Shown piece by piece: positions 24,967 through 36,880 of a DNA stretch of 64,000 bases. The position numbers were made by a program, and so were the translations under genes. This DNA comes from Hydractinia symbiolongicarpus (taxonomy: Eukaryota; Cnidaria; Hydrozoa; Anthoathecata; Hydractiniidae). The notes below the pieces were generated by a model. It was not told where the DNA came from, searched no databases, and worked only from the letters and a program-made list of their open reading frames with translations. Location of the stretch: the NCBI RefSeq assembly GCF_029227915.1, contig NC_079886.1:23722501-23786500 (forward strand). The letters run 5' to 3'. The stretch's first letter is position 1. Each line of letters opens with the position of its first letter.

Positions 24967-27567
24967 CGTCAACTTCTCCTCGTAAACTTCATTTATTTTC
25001 TTGAAGGCAAGAGTAAATGTATATAGTGGACTATTGCAGAACTATGACATTTGAAGTTTATAAGAGGAGTAAGCAAAGCAACTGCTTAAATAAAAAAAAC
25101 ACCAATCCATGGCAGCCAACCAAACATGATGGTGGTTTATACATATAACGTTGGTTTATTGAGTTAACTGGAATTTAACTGGATCACGGTTGTGCAAATG
25201 AAGAATTAAATTCTATTTATTTTTTATTTTTCTGAAAATAAATAAATAGTAAATTAATAGTAAATAAATTATATTAGATATATTTATATGCTTCTGTATC
25301 TCGACAAATCTTAAAAGTCATTTCAGTTCATCTGAAAGAGCTCTGGGTACAAGAATGGTTAGATGTTTTAAGAATATATTTTTTACTTCTCGTGCATTGT
25401 TGACAGCATCCAAATGTTAAATGATAAAATTTGGGATCGTTTTACTTTCAGTACAATTTTTATATTCTATTTCTTTCAGATGTTCAGCCTAAAATTGTTT
25501 TTATTTTGGACCTGCGTTTTGAGCACTTTTAATTATCGTGCAATAAATTGCAAAAATTCTGTAAAGTATAAATTTTGCAGATTTACAACACCTGATTCTT
25601 TAAAAAATTTACGTATGCATATCAACTTTTTTTTTATATTTTTCACTAAAAAGAAAAATTCGGCAAAACCGAACCCTTGTTCTTATTTTTTTACCCATTT
25701 CCAGCCTTATTGTTTGTATAACTTTTTTCTTATTTAAAAATTAGTGTAGTTTGTAGCTAACTACTAACGTCGATTAAAGTACACCCTCGTCCCCAGGGTC
25801 TCATATTAAAAAGGCAAAAAACCCTTGCGACGAGGGTGGATTATAGGATCCGAACCCTTTTACTCCTTTTTAGTAAATTTGTGGAGAACTTGTACTTCTC
25901 AAAGACAAACACAACAATACCTGCAGCCTGCCATAAGATTCTTCTTAAAGTCCAACTATATGTGTAGACCAATAAGATTATATACCCATTATATATTCAA
26001 TCAACTTTATTAACAGATCTTTTCGTCTCTCGCCGACACTGTGCTTATAGGCAGATGCATAAATAGACACAACTGGTCCTGGGATCAAGGTTAATATTTC
26101 CTGCAAATCCATTTCGCACTGCTAAGTAAGTGTTTACCACAGTTCTTTCTGACATGTGCAGCAGGCTAGTGTCATATTTCCATCTTTTTTTCAATTCGTA
26201 ACATTCGTCATGCATCTGACATATTAAGACGATCTCTTATTTTTTTGATATGCTTTTCTTTTAACTCCGAATTTCGTAACGTCAAATATGCAACAAAAAC
26301 ATGTATTTCGATTATAAATTAAAGTTGAGGGTCAAGTTCTTAAAATAAGTACGAATAAGATAGTGAAGAAGAGGCCCAAGAAGAGTGCAAAAATAAACTA
26401 TTATAGAAGGTTCAACTTTAGACACATCAGAAATAGTTTAGGAGGTAGGAAAGGGCTCGATTTACACAGTCAGGAGGATATATTAGACTTTTAGGCCTTA
26501 CTCTAAAGATTCTGAAAGAACGATGCTTTTTAATTTTTTAGTAAGAATATATATTACAGATTCATAGTTGGAGAGAGTGTTGATAAATTGACATAGCTGG
26601 ATTCTCATTCTTAGATCTGGGGGAAGTACCTTTTCATTCAAGTTGTGTGATCATATCTCCTTTCGACTCAACGACTTAAATTTATTTAGACTTCTTTGTT
26701 AGAAAATTGAAATATTTCCTGTTTATAGCTGATTATATATCCTAAAATTTGGTGTTTTCCCACACTGTCAGAGAGTAGATTAGCTAAAAATGATAAAAAC
26801 TACATTAAAGAAAGAGACAATGCTTTCCAACATTTTTCAAAAGGAATACAATCTTTCCCAAAATATAAGGAGCAATGGCGGTGCAATGGGCCTGTCTCAG
26901 TCAGGGGACTAATCAAGTAAGTCTTCTTTTTAACAGTTATAGCTGAGTTAAAGCTATTACGGTTAAACAAGCATATGTTGGTGTAGTGTTTGTATAGGTA
27001 GGTTGCTTAAAATCCATTACGAGGATGGATATCTATGAATTATCTTCACAAATTCTGCGTGAAATGTATTTTTTGGTCTTCGCGAAAATAATTCTTCGCA
27101 AAGATTATTCAACTTCAGGTATATTAATTTTTAAAATTAAGTACTGTATGCATTCTTTGTTTAAAATACTATATATTGTACAAAACATTTATTTACAAGA
27201 TCTGTAAAATCATTAAAAAAAATCTAAAAGCATATAATATCAACTTTTGTCGTACATGCTCATAAAAAAGACTGTGTTCGACTGTGTTCGATTCTGTGCA
27301 ATCGTGTATGTTTTGCAATCTGCGCGCATCTTAAACATGATTTAGTTATTGCGGTCTACGAAATCAAATTACACAATTATGTGCAAAGTAAATATGTTTT
27401 TATGCCATTTTACGAAAGAAATATTTGAGGCTTTATGAAAATGTTTGTCTATCACTGAAAAACTAAAAATTTGGTCAAACATTACAAACAGCGTGTTTTT
27501 AATTTATAATATGGCACCACTGTTATTTGTGTTATTTTGTTTTTTATCTCAGGGAATTATCATGTTT
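24967..27567. other. Intergenic, one small hairpin, otherwise no gene recognised
   Basis: AT-rich, with a perfect-looking short inverted repeat at 25782-25838 and a fragment resembling the TTCGCGAAAATAATT-type dispersed words at about 27078. No coding exon could be supported. A possible small exon near 26875-26915 was considered and rejected. Confidence 0.45.
25782..25838. repeat. Short inverted repeat (18-bp arms), possible mini-MITE
   Basis: The arms CACCCTCGTCCCCAGGGT (25782-25799) and ACCCTTGCGACGAGGGTG (25821-25838) pair with two mismatches around a 21-nt loop. The word TCGTCCCCAG resembles the arm of the hairpin at 60854-60939. A shared element family is possible but not shown. Confidence 0.6.
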
Positions 27568-29049
27568 TCACAAATATGTGAGTACAAGAGCTTTCATAGA
27601 GAACGCAAGCCCAAGACCACCAGCTATCACGCCAAAAATCATAATAAAGACTTCTAGAAAAAATTCCCATCTTTTTATTGAATTCCACTTGAGCTTCATG
27701 TGAAAATAACACGGAAATATAAAGCATAAACAAGTGCCTGTAAAACTGCCTATCACACCCATGAGTAGTCCAAAATGTGGCACGTTGATTGCCAGAAATA
27801 AGGCGAACGTGAGCAGTAATGGTCTGGATATTAAAAGCCAAATCCAGTGGTATTTCGTGTCTCGATTTACGTGGGGGAAATATTTTAAAAACGCATCATC
27901 AAACGTTACACTCACCACGAACATTCCAAGTGGAACAGCCAGCAACACATTTGATATAACGAGAGCTGTAGCAACCTTGCTAAAATACGGATGATTAAAA
28001 AGATTGACGGTCGCGACTTCGTTAGTCGAGTGCCCAAATGTCAATACCATGAAGGCACCTAATGCTCCTTTAATTATCGCTGCCAATAAGAAAGAATAAT
28101 TCAACATAGAATTGAATTGCTGTGGCTTCTTCATTGATCCTTCAATACTTGGAAATACAGCATGTGCACAATAGGAAAAAACTATTATACCAAAACCAAT
28201 AGGAAATGTTTGGGGGTTGAAATTTGGTATGTTTGAAATATTCCATACAGGTACTTGAGTAAAGCAAAATGAAATCAACACTAGCAAAGCTGCCATTAAG
28301 GAAAATACTGACAACATACTCAACCAGGACACAATGGACATTTTTGTGATAAATAAAGAGGGCAATGCGGCACAACAATTGATAGCTGCCCATTCTTTAA
28401 GTCCAAGTCCTGTCATGCTTTGAAACATGTCAGCCCAAGCAGTGCCCAACAATATGATATACATTGTGACCCCACCAAACATTTCAACAGTCTGCACAAT
28501 ACTGACTAAGATATGTCCCTTCCTTCCCATTACTGCTTCTGCAACTTCAGGATAATTTACTCTTAAACGACGCGATATTCCTGTTTTCTTAGATGTTTCG
28601 TACATGCAATCAATCAACAACTTTCCCGTATGGCAACAAAGTAAAGCAACAACAAATATTGCGGCAACAGCGGCCCATCCTCCTTGTTGTACTGCGTAAG
28701 GAACACCAAGGATTCCTGTACCTTGGATAAGATTGCTAACATTCCAGCCAGCTAAAAAAGCATTTGCTTTTCGATCGTCTGATGGTTTAGCCAGCATAGA
28801 TACACTTAACGATGCAGTGCTGAAATTTCGGAAGCTGTCTCCACGAAAACCCCTCTTCTTGGATCCAGCAACTTTACCACTTTCCATAAGATCATATTGC
28901 GAGTTCATACTGTTGGTAATATTGCCATCTGGAAAAGTGTCACACTCTTCGCCTGGCATATCACCATCATTATCAATCTCAGGAGAATAAGACTCGATTA
29001 CGGCTGGGATTTCATTCGCAGTGATAGAATTTCTCTCCATAATTTCCAC
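27568..29049 (-). CDS. SLC32A1: Vesicular inhibitory amino acid transporter (VIAAT/VGAT, SLC32 type)
   Basis: Intronless 493-aa frame with an intact start and stop; vertebrate VGAT is about 525 aa. The family loads GABA or glycine into synaptic vesicles using the proton gradient. The first 95 residues are a variable acidic and serine-rich cytosolic tail. Transporter sequence then begins with AGWNVSNLIQGTGILGVPYA, where WNVSN and GVPYA match the first transmembrane segment of the SLC32/AAAP family. About ten hydrophobic segments follow. Diagnostic stretches include CCHTGKLLIDCMYE, VNYPEVAEAVMGRKG, FSYCAHAVFPSIEGSMKKP and a hydrophobic C-terminus. The substrate cannot be read from sequence; other AAAP transporters are the alternative. 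The gene is head-to-head with the OVCA2-like gene, 431 bp apart. The symbol is by best family resemblance, not proven orthology. Confidence 0.9.
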   Translation of the reverse strand: MEIMERNSITANEIPAVIESYSPEIDNDGDMPGEECDTFPDGNITNSMNSQYDLMESGKVAGSKKRGFRGDSFRNFSTASLSVSMLAKPSDDRKANAFLAGWNVSNLIQGTGILGVPYAVQQGGWAAVAAIFVVALLCCHTGKLLIDCMYETSKKTGISRRLRVNYPEVAEAVMGRKGHILVSIVQTVEMFGGVTMYIILLGTAWADMFQSMTGLGLKEWAAINCCAALPSLFITKMSIVSWLSMLSVFSLMAALLVLISFCFTQVPVWNISNIPNFNPQTFPIGFGIIVFSYCAHAVFPSIEGSMKKPQQFNSMLNYSFLLAAIIKGALGAFMVLTFGHSTNEVATVNLFNHPYFSKVATALVISNVLLAVPLGMFVVSVTFDDAFLKYFPHVNRDTKYHWIWLLISRPLLLTFALFLAINVPHFGLLMGVIGSFTGTCLCFIFPCYFHMKLKWNSIKRWEFFLEVFIMIFGVIAGGLGLAFSMKALVLTYL

Positions 29050-29480
29050 AAATCGTGAAGTATATCAATTATATATGCAACTGCTTCAAGATGCAAAACT
29101 CAACAAAGAAAACGAAATAAAAAATAACGGTGCTTGCCGTTGTGCTTTTTTAAATAGATTATTTATTATTTCAAAATTTTGCTGTTTTGTTTTGTCACAA
29201 CAAGCAAGCAAATATTGCATGTAATCGTTACGTTACGTAGTGTAATCGTGCATGTACAAAGGAAATACACACACGTGCTGTCAATCAAAATTTAAATTCC
29301 CGCTGAATATCGGTTGGCTTATTCTATCGGAGATAATTTTTCCTGTCATAAATTCCGGCAAAACAATTACTGCTTTGTGCGATAAAGGAGCAATCTCCAT
29401 CATAAGGACAATATGTGTATCCCTGCTCTAAAACCAAAACAAATCAAAGTCCATTCATTACGTCAACATTAGACAAGAAC
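29050..29480. promoter_or_regulatory. Head-to-head intergenic region, candidate bidirectional promoter
   Basis: The start codons of the VGAT-like gene (29049, minus) and the OVCA2-like gene (29481, plus) are 431 bp apart. Both promoters must lie here or in unseen upstream non-coding exons. No specific motif is assigned. Function is inferred from orientation. Confidence 0.45.
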
Positions 29481-32400
29481 ATGGCTGCCACAGAACCTGT
29501 ACCACGAGTGCTAAAGGTCTGTTGCTGTTGTCTAGGTTTCGTACATAGTTTGGAAACGTGCATAAACAATAAACATAAACAATAGATTTTTTTACTAAAT
29601 CATTGAAATCCTGATTAAGTCTTGAAACCCTGGAGGCACCCCCCAAATAAAAGATTTGTGACGTAGGGCTAGGATCGTGGCAAGCAGCTAGCTATAGTAG
29701 TATAGCTAGCTAGGTAGCCAGTGATTTATATTTTATCTCGTTACTGTCACTAATTTTAAGGGAAATGCCACGGCAATTTTTACCAAAAGGGACGATTCTG
29801 GATTATTTATTCCAGTTGTGCTAAACAGAAATTCCAAAAAGTTTCGCCATACTAGCTATAGACTCTAATACTGCCATTGTGGAGGTGTGTCTTCGAAGTT
29901 AGTAAGGCTAACCGCATAAAACATAAATCACTGAAACATACTTAAAAAACATCTGACTACTAAAATAACACAAAGGACAAAAAAACAAAACTGTGATAAA
30001 AGTTTTTAAAAAAAATAAAACTTTTTAAAAAAATGCAAACAATGTGTGATTAAATTTTTAAAACTTATGTTAAGGAAAGAAGTTATTTGCATAAAAAAGA
30101 TTGCAAAATTAAATTATGAGTAGGTTCTTGGAAATGTGCAAAATGTATGAAATATGCACATTGTGAATGCACATATTTTTATTTAAATTTTAGAACCAAA
30201 GATTGCAAAACGATAATCTTGAATAGCTTTGTTTAAAATTAATTTTTATAATTTAAAATTCACATGAAAATTGCAAATAAACTGGAATGAAGGAGAATAT
30301 CCAGAAACAATACTCACAAAAATAAAAAATAAAATCCACATTCATATTTACATGATACAAACATTTAATCTTAATGTGTTATCAACAGTTGTTCTCCCTT
30401 AATTGCTACACTTTAAATTCATCTTTAATAAGTTTTAAGCTTTCTCGAAAAAGTAGCGTTTGTTTATGTTTATCACTTTTTTCTTTAGGTACTTGTGATT
30501 CATGGATATCGGTAAGGAATTTGCAGTTTAATTCCCAGATTATATGCATCTATATAATAATAGTCCAAGTAAATTTCATTACTTCATGTTAATAGGCAGA
30601 CAAGGATCTACAAAATAGACCAGTGATACCCTTTGGAGTGTTATGTAGGCTAACAACTAGTGTGATAAAAAAATTTCTTTAGTGTTGTAATTTTTGTTTG
30701 CTTTGTTTACAGGCAAAGTGCTAAATCGTCCAGAGAAAAAACTGGATCGTTTCGCAAAGGATTAAAAAAGTATTTAGATCTAGGTAATCTACTGTACATG
30801 TTTTTTTTAAAAAATATAGTGCATTTGGTATAACACCAATCTTCATTTTTAGTATACTTTACTGCTCCTAACAAATTACCTGCAGTATCAGTGACAGATG
30901 AAAACAGTAGGGAGGGTAAAAGCAGATTTTTTTTATTTATAACTTATTTGAGGTAGTGAAGTCAAGGAATGTTTATATTCAACCATTTGATGGTCTTTTT
31001 ATCAACACATAGAGAAGGAAAATAATGTGTATTTTCCTCTAATATAAGGATTTGGTACATTTCCTTTTTATAAAGTGATGATCTTCAGTTTTTTAAAAAC
31101 TTCAGAGTCAGTGTCTATAAGAAGTGGACAAAGAAATTTAAACCTTGATAAATATCTGGTGATTAATCAATAAGTCAAACTTTTCATTTAAATTTATGTT
31201 TCATGTCCCTGAGATTGATTAATATACAAATAAAAAAAATATGCAATATCCGAAGCTTTCTCTAAGTTCCAAAGTTTTATCTGATTTTCTTAATTTTATT
31301 AGGTTAGGATTTATGTCTATAGATTCAATAAAATTCACAAATGTTTTTAAGAAGGAAACTTTATATATATGAGTTAGTTGATTTTGTTACCAATCATGGA
31401 AAGAATCAACTTTGACTACTCGTTGAAAAATATACCTACACCAAACAAGAATAATTATATCTTGAAATTGATTGATAAAACCGAAGCAGTAATCAAGAGA
31501 ATGCGCTGGAAGCTATTTTGGTACCATAACGAGAACAACTATGACCAAAACGAACATACAAAAGAAAACTTCGGATTTAAAAGCAGAAACACGCCACCAC
31601 CGCATCAAGAGCTCGATAAATTCGAAAACGACTTACTTGATATGGTTGCCTCGATAAAATTCCGCAACCAAAGTGACGATTTCCAGTCCAAACTGAAAGA
31701 TGACATCAAGAAAATCAAATCTTCGAATAATATGCTTGTATTTGCAGACAAAACCACAAACATATACACCTTAACACCAGAAGAACATTCGAAGCTACTC
31801 AAAGACAACGTCACAAAGACCTACAAAAAAGCGCCAAAGAACCTCGAAAGAGCGACCAACCTAGAAGCGCAACACATCGCCAGTTCGTACAACATTGACA
31901 AGAGAGCCGAATCCCTCGCAAGCAGCCCTGCTTTTATCACCCTCAAAGACCATAAGGAAAACTTCCAAACCAAGCTCCCATGTAGATTAATCAATCCATG
32001 CAAGAGCAACTTGGGGAAAGTAAGCAAATCTATCTTAGATCGAATCAACTCAGACATCAGAAATTCAATTCAAGTGAACCAATGGAAAAATACAGACGAA
32101 GCGATTTCGTGGTTTGATTCTATCGAAAACAAAGATGCATGTTCGTTCATACAACTCGATATAAAGGAATTCTACCCCACTATAACTAAAGAGATTTTGA
32201 ACGAAGCACTTGAGTTTGCAAAAATCTACACAACGATCTCAGATAAGGAATTGAGAACAATCAACCACTGCAGAAAATCACTCCTATTTTTCAACAAGGA
32301 AGCTTGGACCAAGAAATTGACCAGTGACTGTTTTGACGTGACTATGGGTAGTTATGATGGCGCAGAAATATGTGAACTTGTGGGACTCTTCATATTGAAT

Positions 32401-35400
32401 AAGCTTTCATCTCTAATTAACAAATCAGACGCAGGCTTGTATAGGGATGATGGTTTAATGGTTCTACGCAATATGAAAGGGCGCAGTGTTGATAAGATGA
32501 GAAAAGACATTATAAAACTGTTCAAATCGATAGGATTCCAGATAGAAATAGTCACAGGGCTCTATTCTGTAGACTTTCTTGACGTAACCTTCAACTTGAA
32601 ACACGGCACATACCAACCTTACAAAAAACCAAACGACACCATGCAGTACATACACACTTCTTCAAATCATCCACAACAGATACTAAAGCAGTTGCCAATT
32701 GCAATAGCTGATCGTTTATCTAAAAACTCTTCAAATGAAGCAATTTTCGAGAAAGCGAAAGTCGACTACGAAGATTCATTGAAAAAAAGCGGATATAAGA
32801 ACATCAATCTGACGTTTACAAAAAAGAAAACCCGAAGAAGGAAGAAGAAACGTACGAGAAATGTAATATGGTTTAACCCCCCGTACAATAAAAACGTATC
32901 AACAAATGTAGCGAGGAAGTTCTTATCTCTTATCAACAAACACTTCCATTCCGGATACCTGAAGAAGCTGTTCAACAAAAACAACATAAAGGTCAGCTAC
33001 AGCTGCATGGAAAACATGGCCACCATCATCAAATCGCATAATTCGAAAGTCTCGAAACCCGACACACCAGTTACAGCAAGCTGCAATTGCAGAAAAAAAC
33101 CCGAATGTCCATTGGAAGGAAACTGCCAAGTGACGTCTGTCATATACAAATGCGAAGTTACAGCACCCGCTCACCAAAAGAAAGTCTACATTGGTCTGAC
33201 TGAGAAATCGTTTAAGACAAGATTCAATGGCCACAAACAGTCTTTTAGCAACAAAAAGTACAAGAACAGCACGTCACTTTCATCATACGTTTGGGACTTG
33301 AAAGAGAAAAGCAATGTCACCCCGACGCTCAAATGGTCGACCATCAAGCAAGTACAAAGCTACACTAACAATTCACGAAATTGCCCTCTTTGTCTTCAAG
33401 AAAAATTTGAAATCCTCTTTTACAAAGACAAAAGTGAGCTTTTAAACAAACGCAGTGAACTCATTGCTAAATGTCGTCACACAAATAAGTTTCTTTTGGC
33501 TAATTATAAATCTAAAGACTGATAATTACTTATTATCTATTCACATGTTTATAACACCACGCATTTAATGATGTCTCTTAGGAATTTATCTTGTCAAATA
33601 GATAGATACGAATTTTCTTGTTTACTTTTTTCACTTGTATAATTTGGCTGATGAGTGTATAACACGAAACTCGGAGTACCGAACCAATGTCAAGTTAATT
33701 TTTACTTCCTTTACTATATATGAGTTATAAGGTAGATTCACTGTCACAGATATTGAATTTCAGCATTTGTTAAAAATATATATGCAAAGAATTACAGAAT
33801 TCTGTAATTGAATGCTCTTTAAACTTTATGATGTATTATTTTGGGAACTGATTTAGAATATGGATGGTGGTTTTCAAAGCGACAGAATTCATTATCCTTT
33901 AATGCTCACGAACAAAGTGAGATTGATCCTGGGCACGAAGCTTCTGTTGAGTTAATAAAAAAGACTTTCATTGAACAGGTATATAAATAAATATCTTGGA
34001 AATGCATTCCCTGTTGTGTCTCTGGGTGTCATTTCATATTGATGTTAAAAATAATAATATAAACTAAAATGAAATGAAATGTGTCCACTTCATTAAAATA
34101 GCTAAAAAATTAAACAACTGGGGGAAATGGTCCAAATTTGGTCTGATCAAAACCAGCTACGTGAATTCTTTATGGGGTCATGAAGTCACTTAATTTTAGC
34201 CTTGAAGGGAGTCAAATTTTGTTATTTTCTTAGGTGACAATCTGGGCTAAATTGAAAATATTTATTTTGAATCTGTTTTGAGATTTAGGTATTTTGCAAG
34301 TTAAAGGGGGAAATAAAATTAAAGAATTAGAAAAATATGATCATGATCATTTTAACATGATCAAACTTATAAAAATAAGGACAAGGTCAGGAATGGTGGA
34401 TTTGATTGGACACACCTTAAAACAGTATCATTATTTGTTTTCAGCAGACATGCTCTTTTTTGTGGTTATCTTTTTTATTATTGTAGATACATTTTCATAA
34501 AGCTAGAATACTTTTAATACTAAACACACACCTAAAATCTTACATAGAAATCTCTTAAATAACCTGAAAATAGAGCTCCATTAAAAATCTTTCAAATAAC
34601 CCAAAGTTTTGACCAAAAATATTGATTCCTCCCAATGTCTGTTTCCTTTACATCTTTTCCAATAGTTGCTTTTTTATAAGCACTATTATTATTTACCCAG
34701 GATAGCCTCTCCCCCTTTGTAAATACCCATTTAATGTTCATTTTGTTAAAATCTGTCTAAATCTCCTAAAATATGCAACAATTGTCTCAGAAGCAGTAGT
34801 AGATCAAGCCACTCAATGTTTCACGTTTAACCAATTTCCAAATAGTTGCTTTACAACTCACAAAACATGATTTTTTCTCAATAAACGATAATTGTTTTCC
34901 TCAGCACGACATCATTTTACACTATATATATTTTTTCCTATGTTGACATTTTTGTATTAATTCTTTCCTTTCCATTAACAGTATGTTTTTTTCGTAACGA
35001 GATTTAGCCACTTTTCTACTTATACGGTGTCGCCTGCAACTTTATCCTCCATTCTATTTGGTACTGGATGTTCCAATCTTTTAAGTTCTTTGATGCTTTA
35101 TTAATTCTGTCTCGTGTTAAATTTGCTTTAAATGAAAAGATTTCGTCTCTTTTTTGTATCTGTTTTTTAAAAGGATTTTTACATGCACCGAAATACGTAC
35201 TTGCTCTCTTGATGGTGGTTACCTCAGCTTCGTAAATTATGCATTTCGATAGGCATTTTCAACGAAAGTTAGCACTATGTCGGCAATTACACCCTGGTTT
35301 TGATCAGTTGCCATGATGCTGTTGTTGAATTGTTTTCTTCATTGATTGTTCTTAATGTTTGGCGTGCACCAGTAGCCTATTTTCACAGGGTGTAAATTAT

Positions 35401-36880
35401 GATAACGGTGCTGAAAATTGTATATTTGGGTTTTTCTCTTCAATTTTGACCTTAAACCCCCTAAGCTCTTATAAAATCTTATGAAATTGTAGAAAGAATA
35501 TTTTTACACGGGAAAATAATTTCTACTTTTGTATTTGTGGACAACGATTCAAGCCTTAAATTTAAAAAAATAGTTTAATGGCCGTTGCTAATCTACTTTC
35601 TCACATTCATCTTTTTTTCTTTCCTAGGGTCCATTTGATGGTATGTAGAGGTACTTATGACTTTTTATACTAAAACATATATTTTGTTAGGTTGATATAC
35701 ATTGGTTGTAAATCTTTTAGGTCTTTTGGGATTCAGCCAAGGTGCAACAATGGCAGCACATATTTGCGCATTACGTGAACAAGAAGGTTGGTTTTGAAAT
35801 CCCAAGTATTCAAATTAAATCAAATTTTTGACCCAGAAGCGTTGCATCTTTGTGATCTTCATGACACTCATCACTCTTGTGTCTCCACTTAAATCTAAGG
35901 AATTTTCGCAATATTTGTTGTTTTTTTTAGCAACGTTTTTTGGCAACAATTGTCAGGATGGAAATTCGCACAGCTTTACAAATAAATTGAATGATTATTT
36001 TTTCGAATTTCTCTCAACATGAATTCCAATTTTTGTAAAAAATATTGTAATACCTTTTTTTAACAGTCACCAATTCCAGGTCAAGCTTAAGGTTGCTTGG
36101 AGTTTAGCCTTATTCGATTTGTCAACTGTCATAAAGTTTTTAAGTTTTAAAGTTTTTGGAAATTAATTTTTCTAATTAAAGTTATTCAGGCTAAGCTCAA
36201 AAACATGAAAATTTAGAATTTAGCTAGCATCTCAAGTGAGTCTAATTTCACTTTATTCATACGAATAATTATAGAGACACCGTTCCAGTTTAAATTTGCG
36301 ATATTATGCGCGGGATTTAAATCGCGTTCTACGGCGCATCAAAAATATTACAACCGTCCGATCACGTGTCCTGTGCTACATGTGTATGGTGATACAGACC
36401 AAGTGATACCTAAAGGTAAATATAAATGTTTAACTAAATTTTTAGTTTGATACTATCAGTATGTGTAAATGTAAACCGAATACCTGGCTTTAAAAGGTTT
36501 GGAAACGAAGTTAGTTTTACATCGATCTAAGTTGCGTCTGTTCAACTTTCTTTAGAAATGAGCTTGGAATTGGAAGAACTTTTTACGGATTCTACTGTTT
36601 TGAATCATCCCGGAGGTGTGTATATTTTATTTTCATTTGAGATTATGCTACAAAAAACTATTACACACCACGCAACTTGGGCCAGGGACGTACCTCAAAA
36701 CCCAGATGTTGACTAGTTAATTAGAAAAATAAAGTTAATGCGACAAGAGAGCATTTTAACACCTAAATTCACACTTAAATTATTTTTAGCCAGGACTTTT
36801 GTTTTTTAGGCCACTACCTTCCTGCTACTGCAACTGAAAGAAAAGTGTACCAGCAATTCCTTGATCGATTTAGAACCTAA
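29481..36880 (+). CDS. OVCA2: Esterase OVCA2-like serine hydrolase (FSH family)
   Basis: Alpha/beta hydrolase of the FSH/OVCA2 family, members of which cleave ester bonds; the substrate here is unknown. Ten in-phase exons: 29481-29516, 30489-30511, 30713-30783, 30853-30915, 33857-33978, 35628-35640, 35721-35786, 36275-36415, 36556-36615, 36810-36880. They total 666 nt and encode 221 aa, the usual size. Early motifs are VLVIHGYRQS and REKTGSFRKGL. The nucleophile elbow is GFSQG with Ser115, the acid is probably Asp173 in VYGDTDQVIP, and the catalytic His is His200 in HPGGHYLPAT, so the triad looks complete. Exon 2 is 23 nt and exon 6 only 13 nt. Intron 4 (2941 nt) carries a sense-oriented Penelope-like element. 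Exon 1 rests on a short 12-residue match and is the least certain. Confidence 0.93.
31377..33714 (+). mobile_element. Penelope-like retroelement inserted in OVCA2 intron 4
   Basis: A 13-bp exact direct repeat (TATATATGAGTTA at 31364-31376 and 33715-33727) brackets 2338 bp that contain one long reading frame. I take the repeat as the target-site duplication. The frame is open from the first codon after the repeat, which suggests 5' truncation of the leader. About 190 bp of 3' sequence follows the stop. It is in the same orientation as the host gene. No second copy or terminal pLTR is seen in the window. Confidence 0.85.
31396..33522 (+). CDS. Penelope-like element protein: reverse transcriptase + GIY-YIG endonuclease
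   Basis: The first in-frame ATG is at 31396 and gives about 708 aa without any stop or frameshift. N-terminal sequence NIPTPNKNNYILKLI and VIKRMRWK is typical of Penelope-like proteins. The reverse transcriptase shows PCRLINPCKS, motif A IQLDIKEFYPTI and motif C YRDDGL, in which Arg takes the place usually held by Ala or a similar residue. A basic run follows (KKKTRRRKKKRTR). Then come a cysteine cluster CNCRKKPECPLEGNC and a GIY-YIG-type core KVYIGLTEKSFKTRFNGH, ending CPLCLQEKFEIL. Domain order RT then GIY-YIG is that of canonical Penelope elements. Because the frame is uninterrupted, the copy may be young. Activity is not shown. Confidence 0.92.
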   Translation: MERINFDYSLKNIPTPNKNNYILKLIDKTEAVIKRMRWKLFWYHNENNYDQNEHTKENFGFKSRNTPPPHQELDKFENDLLDMVASIKFRNQSDDFQSKLKDDIKKIKSSNNMLVFADKTTNIYTLTPEEHSKLLKDNVTKTYKKAPKNLERATNLEAQHIASSYNIDKRAESLASSPAFITLKDHKENFQTKLPCRLINPCKSNLGKVSKSILDRINSDIRNSIQVNQWKNTDEAISWFDSIENKDACSFIQLDIKEFYPTITKEILNEALEFAKIYTTISDKELRTINHCRKSLLFFNKEAWTKKLTSDCFDVTMGSYDGAEICELVGLFILNKLSSLINKSDAGLYRDDGLMVLRNMKGRSVDKMRKDIIKLFKSIGFQIEIVTGLYSVDFLDVTFNLKHGTYQPYKKPNDTMQYIHTSSNHPQQILKQLPIAIADRLSKNSSNEAIFEKAKVDYEDSLKKSGYKNINLTFTKKKTRRRKKKRTRNVIWFNPPYNKNVSTNVARKFLSLINKHFHSGYLKKLFNKNNIKVSYSCMENMATIIKSHNSKVSKPDTPVTASCNCRKKPECPLEGNCQVTSVIYKCEVTAPAHQKKVYIGLTEKSFKTRFNGHKQSFSNKKYKNSTSLSSYVWDLKEKSNVTPTLKWSTIKQVQSYTNNSRNCPLCLQEKFEILFYKDKSELLNKRSELIAKCRHTNKFLLANYKSKD

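Noticed and set aside
26875-26915. Possible small plus-strand exon (MAVQWACLSQGTNQ before GTAAGT)
   Set aside because: There is no partner exon, family match or supporting context within reach.
29458-29646. 62-aa minus-strand frame overlapping OVCA2 exon 1
   Set aside because: It is antisense to the supported exon and has no family features.
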